Counted from the first letter of the stretch, positions 30,645-39,616 are shown. The stretch is 64,000 nt of DNA from Mesorhizobium sp. STM 4661 (GCF_000359125.1 NZ_CAAF010000038.1:160838-224837); one strand, 5' to 3'. Translations and numbers: made by a program. The notes: generated by a model from the sequence alone, not told the origin.

Positions 30645-31460
30645 ATGAGTACCCTTTCGGGAAGAACCGCTGTTGTGACCGGAGCCTCCTCGGGCATCGG
30701 CCGCGCCAGCGCCGAGGCATTGGCGCGGGCAGGATTTACCGTTTTCGGGACAAGCCGCCGCAAGGTCAGCAACGGGCCGAGGCAGGTGTCCATGCTGACG
30801 TGCGACGTGACCGATGGTGACTCCGTCAGCGCCCTCGTTTCAACCGTGCTCGCGCAGACCGGGCGGATCGACCTCCTGGTCAACAATGCCGGTGTCGGCC
30901 TGCTTGGAGGCGCCGAGGAATCCTCGGTTGCGCAGGTGCAGGCCCTGTTCGACGTCAATCTGTTCGGCGTCATTCGCATGACCAATGCGGTGTTGCCGTC
31001 GATGCGGCGGCGCGGCGAAGGACGCATCATCAACATCGGCTCGGTGTTGGGCCTCGTCCCTGCACCGTATTCAGCGCACTATTCGGCGGCCAAGCACGCG
31101 CTCGAAGGCTATTCGGAATCGCTCGATCACGAGGTTCGCGCCTTCAACATTCGCGTCTCGGTCATCGAGCCGGCATTCGTTCGCACCGTCTTCGACCAGA
31201 ACGGGATCGAGCCGGATTCCGTGCTGAAGGAATACGATCAGGCGCGAGCCGGGGTCGATGCGCTGCTTCGCGATGTGATGCCCAAGGCCGATCGGCCCGA
31301 AGTGGTGGCGGATGTGGTCGTCAAGGCCGCGACCGATGCCCGTCCGCGACGGCGCTATACCGCCGGCAAGGCAGCGCGGCAGGTCAGCATGCTGCGCCGC
31401 TTCGCCCCCGCCGGGATGTTCGACAAGAGCTTGCGCAAGCAGTTCCGCTTGCCGGTCTGA
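30645..31460 (+). CDS. Short-chain dehydrogenase/reductase
   Basis: A 271-residue classical SDR. The cofactor motif is TGASSGIGRA near residues 13-22, NNAG follows, and the catalytic Ser-Tyr-Lys set is seen in IINIGSVLGLVPAPYSAHYSAAKHALEGYSESL. The family reduces or oxidises alcohols and ketones with NAD(P). ATG 30645 has GGAG six bases upstream; another ATG at 30627 (18 bases earlier) lacks a ribosome binding site. First gene of a three-gene operon under the divergent TetR. Substrate unknown. Confidence 0.88.
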   Translation: MSTLSGRTAVVTGASSGIGRASAEALARAGFTVFGTSRRKVSNGPRQVSMLTCDVTDGDSVSALVSTVLAQTGRIDLLVNNAGVGLLGGAEESSVAQVQALFDVNLFGVIRMTNAVLPSMRRRGEGRIINIGSVLGLVPAPYSAHYSAAKHALEGYSESLDHEVRAFNIRVSVIEPAFVRTVFDQNGIEPDSVLKEYDQARAGVDALLRDVMPKADRPEVVADVVVKAATDARPRRRYTAGKAARQVSMLRRFAPAGMFDKSLRKQFRLPV

Positions 31461-31546
31461 ACAACAGTGAGACGAAGGATTTCATGCACATGCGACACGC
31501 AACCACGACACAATTGGCCGGGCCCCACAGGACGGAGGTGCCGAGC

Positions 31547-32407
31547 ATGACACATGCATTCAATCAGAGTTCACGGGCATTGTTCCAACACGCGCCAACT
31601 CGCTCTGTCGATGTCGGCGGCACGGCATTTGTTTACCGGGAGCTCGGACCCAGGACGGGCGTGCCGGTGATCCTGCTCAACCATCTGGCCGCTCAGCTGG
31701 ACAACTTCGATCCACGCATCGTCGATGGCCTCGCCGCGACCCGGCGGGTGATTGCCTTCGACAATCGCGGCATCGGTGCCTCGGGTGGCAAAACTCCGTC
31801 GACCATTTCCGGGATGGCGCGGGATGCCGTTGCCTTTGTCCGGGCGTTGGGGTTCGAGGAAGTCGATCTCTTCGGCTTTTCACTCGGCGGCTTCGTGGCG
31901 CAGGAGATTGTGCTGACCGAGCCCAAGCTTGTGCGCAAACTCATCCTGGCCGGCACGGGGCCGGCAGGTGGCCAAGGCATCGACAAGGTGACGGCGCTAA
32001 CGATTGTGGACATGATCAAGGGCGCGCTGACTTTTCGGGATCCGAAATACTATCTCTTCTTCACAACGACGCCGAATGGTCGCCGCGCCGCGAACGCATT
32101 TCTGGAACGGCTGAAGGAGCGCCGGACCAACCGGGACAAGGCGATATCGCTGCGCGCGTTCGGCGCGCAACTCAAGGCGATCAAGGCCTATGGGCAGCAG
32201 GCGCCGCAAGACCTGAGCGCCATCCACATTCCCACTTTGGTTGCGAATGGGGACCAGGACAAAATGGTGCCGAGCAGCAATACTCTCGATCTCGCCCGGC
32301 GTATTCCCGGGGCGCAGCTGGTCATCTACGCGGACGCCGGGCACGGCGGGGTCTTCCAGAACTACGTCGATTTCGTCCCGAAAGCCCAGTCCTTCCTCGC
32401 GGCCTAA
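31547..32407 (+). CDS. Alpha/beta hydrolase
   Basis: A 286-residue alpha/beta hydrolase. The nucleophile elbow is FGFSLGGFVAQE, the acid is in VANGDQDKMVP and the His in YADAGHGGVFQNY, in the right order. FDNRGIGASGG is the oxyanion-side loop of the family. ATG 31547 has GGAGG eight bases upstream; the open frame starts earlier at 31484 without support. It may hydrolyse an ester or enol-lactone made by the neighbouring dehydrogenases, but no substrate can be assigned. Confidence 0.88.
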   Translation: MTHAFNQSSRALFQHAPTRSVDVGGTAFVYRELGPRTGVPVILLNHLAAQLDNFDPRIVDGLAATRRVIAFDNRGIGASGGKTPSTISGMARDAVAFVRALGFEEVDLFGFSLGGFVAQEIVLTEPKLVRKLILAGTGPAGGQGIDKVTALTIVDMIKGALTFRDPKYYLFFTTTPNGRRAANAFLERLKERRTNRDKAISLRAFGAQLKAIKAYGQQAPQDLSAIHIPTLVANGDQDKMVPSSNTLDLARRIPGAQLVIYADAGHGGVFQNYVDFVPKAQSFLAA

Positions 32408-32439
32408 CGCCCAAGAAACAGTTTTGGAAAGTAACAGCC

Positions 32440-33441
32440 ATGAAAGCATTCGTTGTCGATAAGTATAATAAAAGGGGCATTCTGCGGTTGGCCGAGATGC
32501 CAGAGCCGGTTCTCGGGGACAACGATGTCCTGGTCGAGATCCATGCCGCGGGGGTGAACCTGCTGGATTCCAAGATCAGGACTGGCGAATTCAAACTCAT
32601 CCTGCCCTATCGCCGGCCCTTCATCCTGGGCCACGACGTGGCTGGGAAGGTTGTCAGGGTGGGATCAAAAGTCCGCGATTTCAAATCCGGCGACGATGTC
32701 TATGCGCGGCCGCGCGATGGCCGGATCGGGACATTCGCCGAATTCATTGCCGTGAATGAAGCCGATGTGGCCCTGAAGCCCAAGAACCTTAGCATGGAAG
32801 AGGCGGCCTCGATCCCCCTGGTCGGTCTAACCGCCTGGCAGGTGCTCATTGAAAGGGCAAATCTGAAGAAGGGACAGAAGGTCTTCATTCAGGCTGGCTC
32901 CGGGGGCGTGGGGACGTTCGCCATCCAGCTGGCAAAGCACCTTGGCGCGACCGTTGCGACAACCGCGAGCGCGGCGAGTGCCGATCTGGTCAAGGGTCTC
33001 GGCGCCGACGTCGTCATCGACTACAGGAAAGACGACTTCGAGAAGGCGCTGTCGGGCTACGACGTCGTCCTAAACAGCCAGGACGCCAAAACGCTTGAAA
33101 AATCCCTGAATGTGCTGAAACCGGGTGGCAAGCTTATCTCCATCTCCGGTCCGCCGGATCCCGAATTTGCCAAGAAGCAGGGGCTGAACGTCGCGCTGAG
33201 GCTATTGCTGCGCCTGCTCAGCCGCGGCATTCGAACCAAAGCCAGGCGTCGCGGCGCGCAGTTTTCGTTCCTTTTCATGTGGGCGCAGGGTGATCAGCTG
33301 GGCAAGATCACCGCTCTCATCGAATCCGGGGCGATCCGCCCGGTTGTCGACAGGGTCTTTCCCTTTGAAGCGACCAATGAGGCTCTGGCTTACGTCGAAA
33401 CAGGACGTGCCAAGGGCAAGGTCGTCGTCAAGGTCAGATAG
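32440..33441 (+). CDS. NADP-dependent quinone oxidoreductase-like protein (MDR, zinc-free type)
   Basis: A 333-residue medium-chain dehydrogenase/reductase. The N-terminal GroES-like domain includes GHDVAGKVVRVGSKV; the Rossmann motif is VFIQAGSGGVGTFAIQLAKHLGA. The catalytic-zinc Cys/His set of alcohol dehydrogenases is absent, which points to the quinone oxidoreductase/enoyl reductase branch. A GGAAAG site precedes the ATG. The spacing of 32 bases from the hydrolase gene suggests one operon responding to a carbonyl or quinone stress compound, by inference. Confidence 0.88.
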   Translation: MKAFVVDKYNKRGILRLAEMPEPVLGDNDVLVEIHAAGVNLLDSKIRTGEFKLILPYRRPFILGHDVAGKVVRVGSKVRDFKSGDDVYARPRDGRIGTFAEFIAVNEADVALKPKNLSMEEAASIPLVGLTAWQVLIERANLKKGQKVFIQAGSGGVGTFAIQLAKHLGATVATTASAASADLVKGLGADVVIDYRKDDFEKALSGYDVVLNSQDAKTLEKSLNVLKPGGKLISISGPPDPEFAKKQGLNVALRLLLRLLSRGIRTKARRRGAQFSFLFMWAQGDQLGKITALIESGAIRPVVDRVFPFEATNEALAYVETGRAKGKVVVKVR

Positions 33442-33592
33442 CTAACTCCCTATTTTGTGGGATGCAAGACGCCTTCGCTTGATGTCCGCTCAATGCTGCC
33501 GTAGGCACGCCGACTGTGGACGTCGCCTTCGGGTCGCACATCGTGCGGCAAAGTCGGAGGGCTCAGGCCGCTACTTTACAGAAAACCGGATA

Positions 33593-33612
33593 GAGCGAGA
33601 AAGTTCTCGCTC
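33593..33612. terminator. Hairpin between convergent genes
   Basis: The perfect inverted repeat GAGCGAGAA-AG-TTCTCGCTC lies 18 bases before the stop of the convergent L,D-transpeptidase and about 150 bases after the oxidoreductase. There is no long T run, so intrinsic termination is uncertain. The rest of the 189-base gap shows nothing else. Confidence 0.4.
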
Positions 33613-33630
33613 GGCTGTGCTTCAACCAGC

Positions 33631-34455
33631 TCAGAAAACCTGATCGGCAATCGCCCTAACCGGGCCGAGCAGGATCGATCCTTCCGGCACGCCGGCATCG
33701 ATCGGAATGGCCTTCCGGTTTGCCGTCGCCACCATCTGTTGGCCGACACCGGCGGTAACGATCACAGGCGTCTTCTGAGGCACGCGATCGTAGAGATCGA
33801 TGATGTCCTGGTTTATCAGGCGAACGCAGCCCGAAGATACCGATTTGCCGATCGAGTTCCACTCCGGCGAGCCGTGCAGGCGGTAGAGCGTGTCCTGGTT
33901 GCCCTGGAACAGATAAAGCGCCCGCGCGCCAAGCGGGTTCTTGAGCCCGCCAGGCATGCCGCCATTGTCGGCGCTGTATTTTGCCAGTTCCGGCTGCCTG
34001 GCGATCATTTCTTCCGGCGGGGTCCATTTCGGCCATTTCTGCTTCCACTGGACGACGGCGTTGCCGGACCATTCGAAGCCGGCGCGGCCGAGCCCGACGC
34101 CGTAACGGATGGCTTGCCCGCCCGGACGCACGAGATAGAGATGGTGGCCGACCGTGTCGACGACGATGGTGCCGGGCTGCTGGCCGGTCGGATCGGGAAC
34201 GATCTGGCGCAGGAACTGCTCGTCGATTTTCTCGTACGGGATGCCCGGCAGATCGAATCCGCCGTCGCTGACCGGAGCATACATTGTTGCATAGTCGAGC
34301 AGCGGTGGCTCGACATAGGCAGGCGGCGGAGGCTCGACCGGCTGTGGCCCCACGGTGGCGCAGGCGGAAACCGCAATCGAGGCGGCGCCAAGCGCCGCGG
34401 CGTTCAGAAAGCCGCGGCGGCTCAGGCGATAGGATTCGGTGTCGGTTGTGAACAT
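33631..34455 (-). CDS. L,D-transpeptidase (YkuD domain)
   Basis: A 274-residue protein with a twin-arginine-like export signal and a lipobox (LSRRGFLNAAALGAASIAVSAC), so it is probably a lipoprotein. A Pro-rich linker is followed by a YkuD domain from about residue 95 (GTIVVDTVGHHLYLVRPGG) with the catalytic motif HGSPEWNSIGKSVSSGCVRLIN. It forms 3-3 cross-links in peptidoglycan or attaches outer-membrane proteins; rhizobia use many such enzymes during polar growth. The gene stands alone. Confidence 0.92.
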   Translation of the reverse strand: MFTTDTESYRLSRRGFLNAAALGAASIAVSACATVGPQPVEPPPPAYVEPPLLDYATMYAPVSDGGFDLPGIPYEKIDEQFLRQIVPDPTGQQPGTIVVDTVGHHLYLVRPGGQAIRYGVGLGRAGFEWSGNAVVQWKQKWPKWTPPEEMIARQPELAKYSADNGGMPGGLKNPLGARALYLFQGNQDTLYRLHGSPEWNSIGKSVSSGCVRLINQDIIDLYDRVPQKTPVIVTAGVGQQMVATANRKAIPIDAGVPEGSILLGPVRAIADQVF

Positions 34456-34631
34456 GGTTGCCTTTATTAAGTCTCAAATCGAAACAAAGCGTGAATACCC
34501 TGATTGGTATGGCGCCAGCCCTACCAATGCCCGGCGCGATAGGCGGTTCCGAATCTGGCCTGACGGTGGACAAACAAAGGCAAAGCTGTGACCGCGCCGT
34601 CCCTGTTGCACTGAGGCCACAGGTTTACTTT

Positions 34632-34680
34632 ACGCATGATCCTTTCCAAAAATCGATTCCGATTTTGGGGCCATGCGCTA
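34632..34680 (+). repeat. Rhizobial intergenic repeat, copy B (second half only)
   Basis: The half-element CGCATGATCC ... ATCGATTCCGAT ... GGGGCCATGCGCTA corresponds to the 3' half of copies A and C. Its outer arms pair (GCATG/CATGC). The last bases form the stop codon of the convergent dehalogenase gene (TAG at 34680-34678). Confidence 0.75.
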
Positions 34681-35340
34681 GCCGCCCGTCAGCAGGCCTT
34701 CGAGCGTGGGCAGGATCAGCGCCGGCGGAAAGTCCCGGTATTCCTCGGGTTGGTTGGCGCGGTTGATCCAGACGGTCCGGAAGCCGAATTTGGTGGCGCC
34801 GGCGACGTCCCAGCGGTTGGACGACTGGAACGACACAGCACCCGGATAGAGGCGCCAGCTCGTCGTGACCATGTCGTAGACCGACGGGTCGGTCTTGAAA
34901 CGCTTGACGGCATCGACGGAATAGATGTCGTCCAGGACCTGGTCGAGCGCGGCGGATTTGACCGCCGCTTCCAGCATTTCAGGCGAGCCGTTGGACAGGA
35001 TCGCCAGTCTTGCGCCCGACGCCTTGAGCGCCTTGAGCACGGCCGGCACCTCCGGATAGCAGTCCAGCCGCCAATAGGCTTCAAGCAGTTTCGTCTTGAG
35101 CCCCTTGTCCGCCGATGGAACCTTGCGCAGGGCGAAATCGAGCGCCTGTTCGGTGAGCTGCCAGAAGTCGGCATAGGCGCCCATCAGCGTTCGCACCCAG
35201 GAATATTCCAACTGCTTGGCGCGCCAGATGTCGGACAGAAGCTGGCCGTCGGGTCCGATCTGGTCGGCATGACGACGCACGGCCGCATGCACGTCGAACA
35301 AGGTGCCGTAAGCGTCGAAAACGTAAGCCGTATAATGCAT
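34678..35340 (-). CDS. Haloacid dehalogenase, type II
   Basis: A 220-residue HAD-superfamily protein of the L-2-haloacid dehalogenase type. Asp9 in VFDAYGTLFD is the nucleophile; the second motif is ILSNGSPEML; the third region is FKTDPSVYDMV and the fourth SSNRWDVAGA, in which Ser-Ser-Asn and Asp fit the dehalogenase group. It would hydrolyse C-Cl bonds of short haloacids. ATG 35340 fits the family start; the open frame begins 12 codons earlier. The stop lies at the edge of an intergenic repeat. Confidence 0.88.
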   Translation of the reverse strand: MHYTAYVFDAYGTLFDVHAAVRRHADQIGPDGQLLSDIWRAKQLEYSWVRTLMGAYADFWQLTEQALDFALRKVPSADKGLKTKLLEAYWRLDCYPEVPAVLKALKASGARLAILSNGSPEMLEAAVKSAALDQVLDDIYSVDAVKRFKTDPSVYDMVTTSWRLYPGAVSFQSSNRWDVAGATKFGFRTVWINRANQPEEYRDFPPALILPTLEGLLTGG

Positions 35341-35562
35341 GGCGACAGTTTTGCGGTGCGGCGGCACAAGGTGCAAGCACTGATTGCAGTCAGGACCAAA
35401 TCGACGCCGACGGGTCGCAGCCGGGTTAGACGCCCCAGGTCAGGCGCCGATGTCGGTTGGTCCGGGCTGCTGGCCCGAACAAATCTCGGCCATGCCGGGT
35501 TGACGACAGCCGCCAAAGCCTCTTCCATGGTCGGCTAAAAGGCACCGAAACGGAACCAACCA

Positions 35563-36441
35563 ATGACACTGGCGACTGCGGCGCAATCCGCGACATGGAC
35601 CTTCGTCGACGGCGACTGGTATGAGGGCAATGTCGCCATTTTGGGACCGCGCAGCCATGCCATGTGGCTCGCCACCAGCGTGTTCGACGGCGCCCGCTGG
35701 TTCGAAGGTGTCGCCCCCGACCTCGACCTCCACGCCGCAAGGGTGAATGCATCGGCGATCGCGCTCGGTCTCAAGCCGTCCATGAGCGTCGACAAGATCG
35801 TCGGGCTGACCTGGGACGGGCTGAAGAAATTCGACGGCAAGACGGCGGTTTATATCAGGCCGATGTACTGGGCCGAGCATGGCGGCTATATGGGCGTGCC
35901 GGCCGATCCGGCCTCGACCCGCTTCTGCCTTTGCCTCTACGAATCGCCGATGATCCCGCCGACGGGCTTTTCGGTCACCGTCTCGCCGTTCCGGCGGCCG
36001 ACCATGGAAACCATGCCGACCAACGCCAAGGCGGGCTGCCTTTACCCCAATAACGGCCGGGCAATCCTCGAGGCCAAGATGCGCGGTTTCGACAATGCGC
36101 TGGTGCTCGACATGCTGGGCAATGTCGCCGAGACCGGGACCTCGAATATTTTCCTGGTCAAGGACGGTCACGTGCTGACGCCAGCCCCGAACGGCACCTT
36201 CCTGTCCGGCATCACCCGCTCGCGCACGATGACGCTGCTCGGCGAATATGGCTTCAAGACCACCGAAAAGATGCTGTCGGTGCGCGATTTCCTCGAGGCT
36301 GACGAGATATTCTCGACCGGCAACCATTCGAAAGTAGTGCCGGTCATCCGCATCGAGGATCGCAACCTCCAGCCCGGTCCGGTGGCCAAGAAGGCGCGCG
36401 AACTCTATTGGGACTGGGCGCATTCGACGTCCGCCGGCTGA
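35563..36441 (+). CDS. Branched-chain amino acid aminotransferase-like (class IV)
   Basis: A 292-residue fold-type IV PLP aminotransferase. The PLP lysine is in MPTNAKAGCLYPNN, and the PLP phosphate loops are in AETGTSNIFLVKDG and GTFLSGITRSRTM. It most resembles BCAT proteins that make or degrade leucine, isoleucine and valine, though D-amino-acid and aminodeoxychorismate lyase relatives share the fold. It appears to be a single gene divergent from the dehalogenase. Confidence 0.88.
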   Translation: MTLATAAQSATWTFVDGDWYEGNVAILGPRSHAMWLATSVFDGARWFEGVAPDLDLHAARVNASAIALGLKPSMSVDKIVGLTWDGLKKFDGKTAVYIRPMYWAEHGGYMGVPADPASTRFCLCLYESPMIPPTGFSVTVSPFRRPTMETMPTNAKAGCLYPNNGRAILEAKMRGFDNALVLDMLGNVAETGTSNIFLVKDGHVLTPAPNGTFLSGITRSRTMTLLGEYGFKTTEKMLSVRDFLEADEIFSTGNHSKVVPVIRIEDRNLQPGPVAKKARELYWDWAHSTSAG

Positions 36442-36613
36442 CCCCGCCGCTTTGGCCGTTGTTTTGGCGCGGGGTTGGCGGAAACCGTGTGACACTTTTC
36501 CGGAACCCGCTTAGAAAGGAACCGGCGCTTCATTCCGGAGTTGCCCCAGCTCAATCCAGACCTATCTTAATCCGGTATCGACACCCGGTTCTTTCCACGA
36601 GGGAGTATCATCC

Positions 36614-37210
36614 ATGGCTTTTGAATTGCCCGCTCTGCCCTACGACTACGAGGCGTTGCAGCCTTACATGTCGAAGGAGACGCTGGAGTATCACCACGAC
36701 AAGCACCACAAGGCCTATGTCGACAACGGCAACAAGCTGGCCGCGGAGGCTGGCATGGGCGACCTGTCGGTCGAGGAAGTCGTAAAACAGTCCTTCGGCA
36801 AGAATGCCGGGCTCTTCAACAATGCCGCCCAGCACTACAACCATATCCATTTCTGGAAATGGATGAAGAAGGGCGGCGGCGGCAACAAATTGCCAGGCGC
36901 CCTGCAGAAGGCCGTCGACAGCGACCTGGGCGGCTATGATAAGTTCAAGGCGGATTTCATCGCCGCCGGCACCACCCAGTTCGGTTCGGGCTGGGCTTGG
37001 GTTTCGGTCAAGGATGGCAAGCTGGCGATCTCCAAGACGCCGAATGGCGAGAACCCGCTCGTCCATGGCGCGACGCCCATCCTTGGCGTCGATGTCTGGG
37101 AGCATTCCTATTACATCGACTATCGCAACGCCCGGCCGAAATATCTCGAAGCCTTCGTCGACAGTCTCATCAATTGGGACCACGTCCTCGAACTCTACGA
37201 AAAGGCCTGA
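36614..37210 (+). CDS. Iron/manganese superoxide dismutase
   Basis: A 198-residue SOD. Metal ligands are found in the usual order: His in EYHHDKHHKAYVDN, His in NNAAQHYNHIHFWKWM, and Asp and His in DVWEHSYYIDY. Typical start FELPALPYDYEALQPYMS. It disproportionates superoxide in the cytoplasm. The metal preference is not settled by sequence; rhizobial homologues can be cambialistic. An A/G-rich GAGGGAG site precedes the ATG and a strong terminator follows. Confidence 0.95.
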   Translation: MAFELPALPYDYEALQPYMSKETLEYHHDKHHKAYVDNGNKLAAEAGMGDLSVEEVVKQSFGKNAGLFNNAAQHYNHIHFWKWMKKGGGGNKLPGALQKAVDSDLGGYDKFKADFIAAGTTQFGSGWAWVSVKDGKLAISKTPNGENPLVHGATPILGVDVWEHSYYIDYRNARPKYLEAFVDSLINWDHVLELYEKA

Positions 37211-37221
37211 TCGATTTGCAG

Positions 37222-37254
37222 AAAGCCCCGGCCAACCGGGGCTTTTCTTTTTTT
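37222..37254 (+). terminator. Rho-independent terminator after superoxide dismutase
   Basis: AAAGCCCCGG-CCAA-CCGGGGCTTT forms a perfect 10-pair stem followed by a T-rich run (TTTTCTTTTTTT). It begins 12 bases after the stop codon. Confidence 0.92.
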
Positions 37255-37362
37255 CGGCCCAAGATTGCAAGATTCACACAAGCGTGAGGCGAAGTTCCGG
37301 AATTTTTAAGCCATCCTTGCCGTTATCGTTCCGTCTGAAGTGCCTCAACATGGAGCCAATCG

Positions 37363-37806
37363 ATGAGAAAGCTTGTTATCGCCATCTCAATGCTCGCCTT
37401 TGCCGGCTCGGCGGCTTTTGCCGACCCGATACTGGATCGGCAGGCTCTGATGAAGGACCGCGGAAAGATCGTTGGCGGATTGTCGAAAGTGGTCAAGGGC
37501 GAAGAGCCTTTCGATGCAGCGGCGGTGCTGACGCAGTTGCAGGCGCTTCAGGCCAACGCCGAGAAATTCGATACCGACGTCGAAACTCTTTTCCCGGCGG
37601 GCAGCGATACTGGCGACACCACGGCTTCGCCAAAGATCTGGGAAGACATGGCCGGCTTCAAGACCGCCGAACAGAAGTATCTCGCTGACACCAAGGCCGC
37701 GGTCGCCGCTGCACCCGCTGATGTCGACAGCCTGAAGGCGCAGTTTGGAACAATCGCTTCCAATTGCGGCACTTGTCATCAGAGCTACCGGATTAAAAAG
37801 GGCTGA
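37363..37806 (+). CDS. Cytochrome c' (class II c-type cytochrome)
   Basis: A 147-residue exported protein. The signal peptide spans about residues 1-20 (LVIAISMLAFAGSAAFA). The single haem motif NCGTCHQSYR lies near the C-terminus, which is the class II cytochrome c arrangement of a four-helix bundle. Cytochromes c' bind NO and CO and can protect against nitrosative stress. The next gene, a dihaem cytochrome, starts nine bases after its stop, so the two are one operon and may exchange electrons. Confidence 0.9.
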   Translation: MRKLVIAISMLAFAGSAAFADPILDRQALMKDRGKIVGGLSKVVKGEEPFDAAAVLTQLQALQANAEKFDTDVETLFPAGSDTGDTTASPKIWEDMAGFKTAEQKYLADTKAAVAAAPADVDSLKAQFGTIASNCGTCHQSYRIKKG

Positions 37807-37815
37807 TCGAGGGTA

Positions 37816-38763
37816 ATGCCCTTGCTGAAAAAACTCGCCGGCGCCGCCCTCGTCCTGGGCGGCGTCGGCGCGGTTGCCGGATGGTTCCTGTCGGCGCCGG
37901 TCAGGCTCGATGCTGAAACACTGGCGCAACTCGGTCCCGGCGACGCCGCCAGGGGCAAGCGCCTTTTTTATGCCGGCGGCTGCACGTCGTGCCATTCCAA
38001 GCCGGGCTCGCAGGGCGATGCCCGCCTTCAACTGGTTGGCGGTCTCGAACTCAAGACGCCATTCGGCATTTTCGTGCCGCCGAACATTTCGCAGGATGCC
38101 AAGGACGGCATCGGTGCATGGTCGGTCGAAGACCTCGCCAACGCCATGCTGAAGGGTGTCTCGCCGAGTGGCGAGCATTTCTACCCGGCGTTCCCCTACG
38201 CATCCTATGCCCGCATGAAGCCGGCCGACATTGCCGATCTCTACGCCTTCCTGAAGACGCTTCCGGCGGTGGCCGGCAAGGCGCCGGCCAATTCGCTGGG
38301 CTTCCCGTTCAACATCCGTCGCGGCATCGGGCTGTGGAAACGGCTCTATCTGAACGACCAGCCGGTGATTGCTTTCGCCGACGGCACGCCGGAGCCGGTG
38401 TTGGCCGGCCGCTATCTCGTCGAAGGACCGGGCCACTGCGGTGAATGCCACACGCCTCGGGACTTTACCGGCGGCACGACGAAGAGCGAATGGCTGGCCG
38501 GAGCCACTGCCGCCGAAGGCAAGGGCATCGTACCTAACATCACCTCGGGCGAAGGCGGCATCGGCGAGTGGTCGCAGGCCGACATCGCCAACTATCTCGA
38601 AACCGGCTTCACGCCGGATTTCGATTCCGTCGGCGGCGCCATGGTCGACGTGCAGAGAAACATGGCCGAGCTGACGCCGGACGACCGCGCGGCGATCGCA
38701 GCCTATCTGAAGGCCGTCCCGCCGCACCCCAATGGCTATCCCGCGCGCAAGCCGGCGAATTAG
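37816..38763 (+). CDS. Dihaem cytochrome c
   Basis: A 315-residue protein with an N-terminal membrane anchor or signal (LAGAALVLGGVGAVAGWFLS) and two class I haem motifs, GCTSCHSK near residue 56 and HCGECHTP near 212. It resembles the cytochrome subunit of membrane alcohol or aldehyde dehydrogenases (gluconate/alcohol dehydrogenase type). No dehydrogenase partner is adjacent. It is co-transcribed with the cytochrome c' gene. Confidence 0.88.
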   Translation: MPLLKKLAGAALVLGGVGAVAGWFLSAPVRLDAETLAQLGPGDAARGKRLFYAGGCTSCHSKPGSQGDARLQLVGGLELKTPFGIFVPPNISQDAKDGIGAWSVEDLANAMLKGVSPSGEHFYPAFPYASYARMKPADIADLYAFLKTLPAVAGKAPANSLGFPFNIRRGIGLWKRLYLNDQPVIAFADGTPEPVLAGRYLVEGPGHCGECHTPRDFTGGTTKSEWLAGATAAEGKGIVPNITSGEGGIGEWSQADIANYLETGFTPDFDSVGGAMVDVQRNMAELTPDDRAAIAAYLKAVPPHPNGYPARKPAN

Positions 38764-38788
38764 CAACCGTCAGCCGATTGGTGCTGGC

Positions 38789-39616
38789 CTATTTCTCAGG
38801 CCGGCTGGCCTTCATTAGGTCGAGGATCTTTTCTAGCCGGGCGACGACATCGCTGGTTTCCAGGAGCAGCTGCTTCTGTTCGATACTGATCGACAGCAGC
38901 GGCGCAAGCGTGTCGGCTAGCTCACCGGGATCGCCGATGGAGGGCAGGCCGCGACGGGCCTCGGGCCTTCGTTGAAGCGAGGAGAAATCGATGTTGGCGT
39001 AGCTCTGATATGTATCGAGAACCGCGCTCGAACGTGCTGCTGCCTCCGCCGATTGGGCACGCTGCTCGTCGACCGGCGCGACCTCCGCCGCCAGGAAGTC
39101 GGCGTTGACCATGCGAAGGATCGCGGCTCGCTGGAGGCCGGAGACGGAGACCTTGAGGATCCCATCCACCTGCGTCTGGCAGTTTATCACGCTTGCCGTG
39201 ACACCCACCGGATAGAGGGATTCAAGGTTGCCGGGATCATCGTCGGTCGCCCGCCTCTGGGCGACCACAAGAACGCGGCGGTCGCCTGCCATGGCGTGCT
39301 TCACCGCGCGCCGTGTTTTGTCGCGGTTCACGAAGACCGGAACGGTCATTTGCGGAAAGAGCACGAGATCCCGCATTGGAAAAATCGGCAGATCCGCGCC
39401 GGAGGAGGGCGGGGTGGCGTCGGGCGCAGGGTTTTTGGATCCGGCACCGATCGGTTGGCTCGCCTGAATCCTCGCAGCCAATACGTTCCAGTCGCGGAAG
39501 CCGAGGGTCTTGGCAATGAGCTCGAGGCTTTCGCTGTGGGACAGGGAAACGGATTTGGCGCTCAACGCTTCGGACAGCGTTTGCGCCATGGCTTTTGCAT
39601 CGCGGAAATCGCGCAT
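38789..39616 (-). CDS. Stand-alone LON substrate-binding domain protein with unusual N-terminal domain
   Basis: A 275-residue protein. Residues about 75-180 match the N-terminal LON/PUA-like domain of Lon protease (LPIFPMRDLVLFPQMTVPVF, then RRVLVVAQRRATDDDPGNLESLYPVGVTASVI). The ATPase and Ser-Lys peptidase domains of Lon are absent. The first 50 residues (DAKAMAQTLSEALSAKSVSLSHSESLELIAKTLGFRDWNVLAA) are a small helical module found at the N-terminus of some glyoxalase-superfamily proteins. The C-terminus is helical. It may be an adaptor or a regulator of Lon, but the function is not known. Confidence 0.85.
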   Translation of the reverse strand: MRDFRDAKAMAQTLSEALSAKSVSLSHSESLELIAKTLGFRDWNVLAARIQASQPIGAGSKNPAPDATPPSSGADLPIFPMRDLVLFPQMTVPVFVNRDKTRRAVKHAMAGDRRVLVVAQRRATDDDPGNLESLYPVGVTASVINCQTQVDGILKVSVSGLQRAAILRMVNADFLAAEVAPVDEQRAQSAEAAARSSAVLDTYQSYANIDFSSLQRRPEARRGLPSIGDPGELADTLAPLLSISIEQKQLLLETSDVVARLEKILDLMKASRPEK

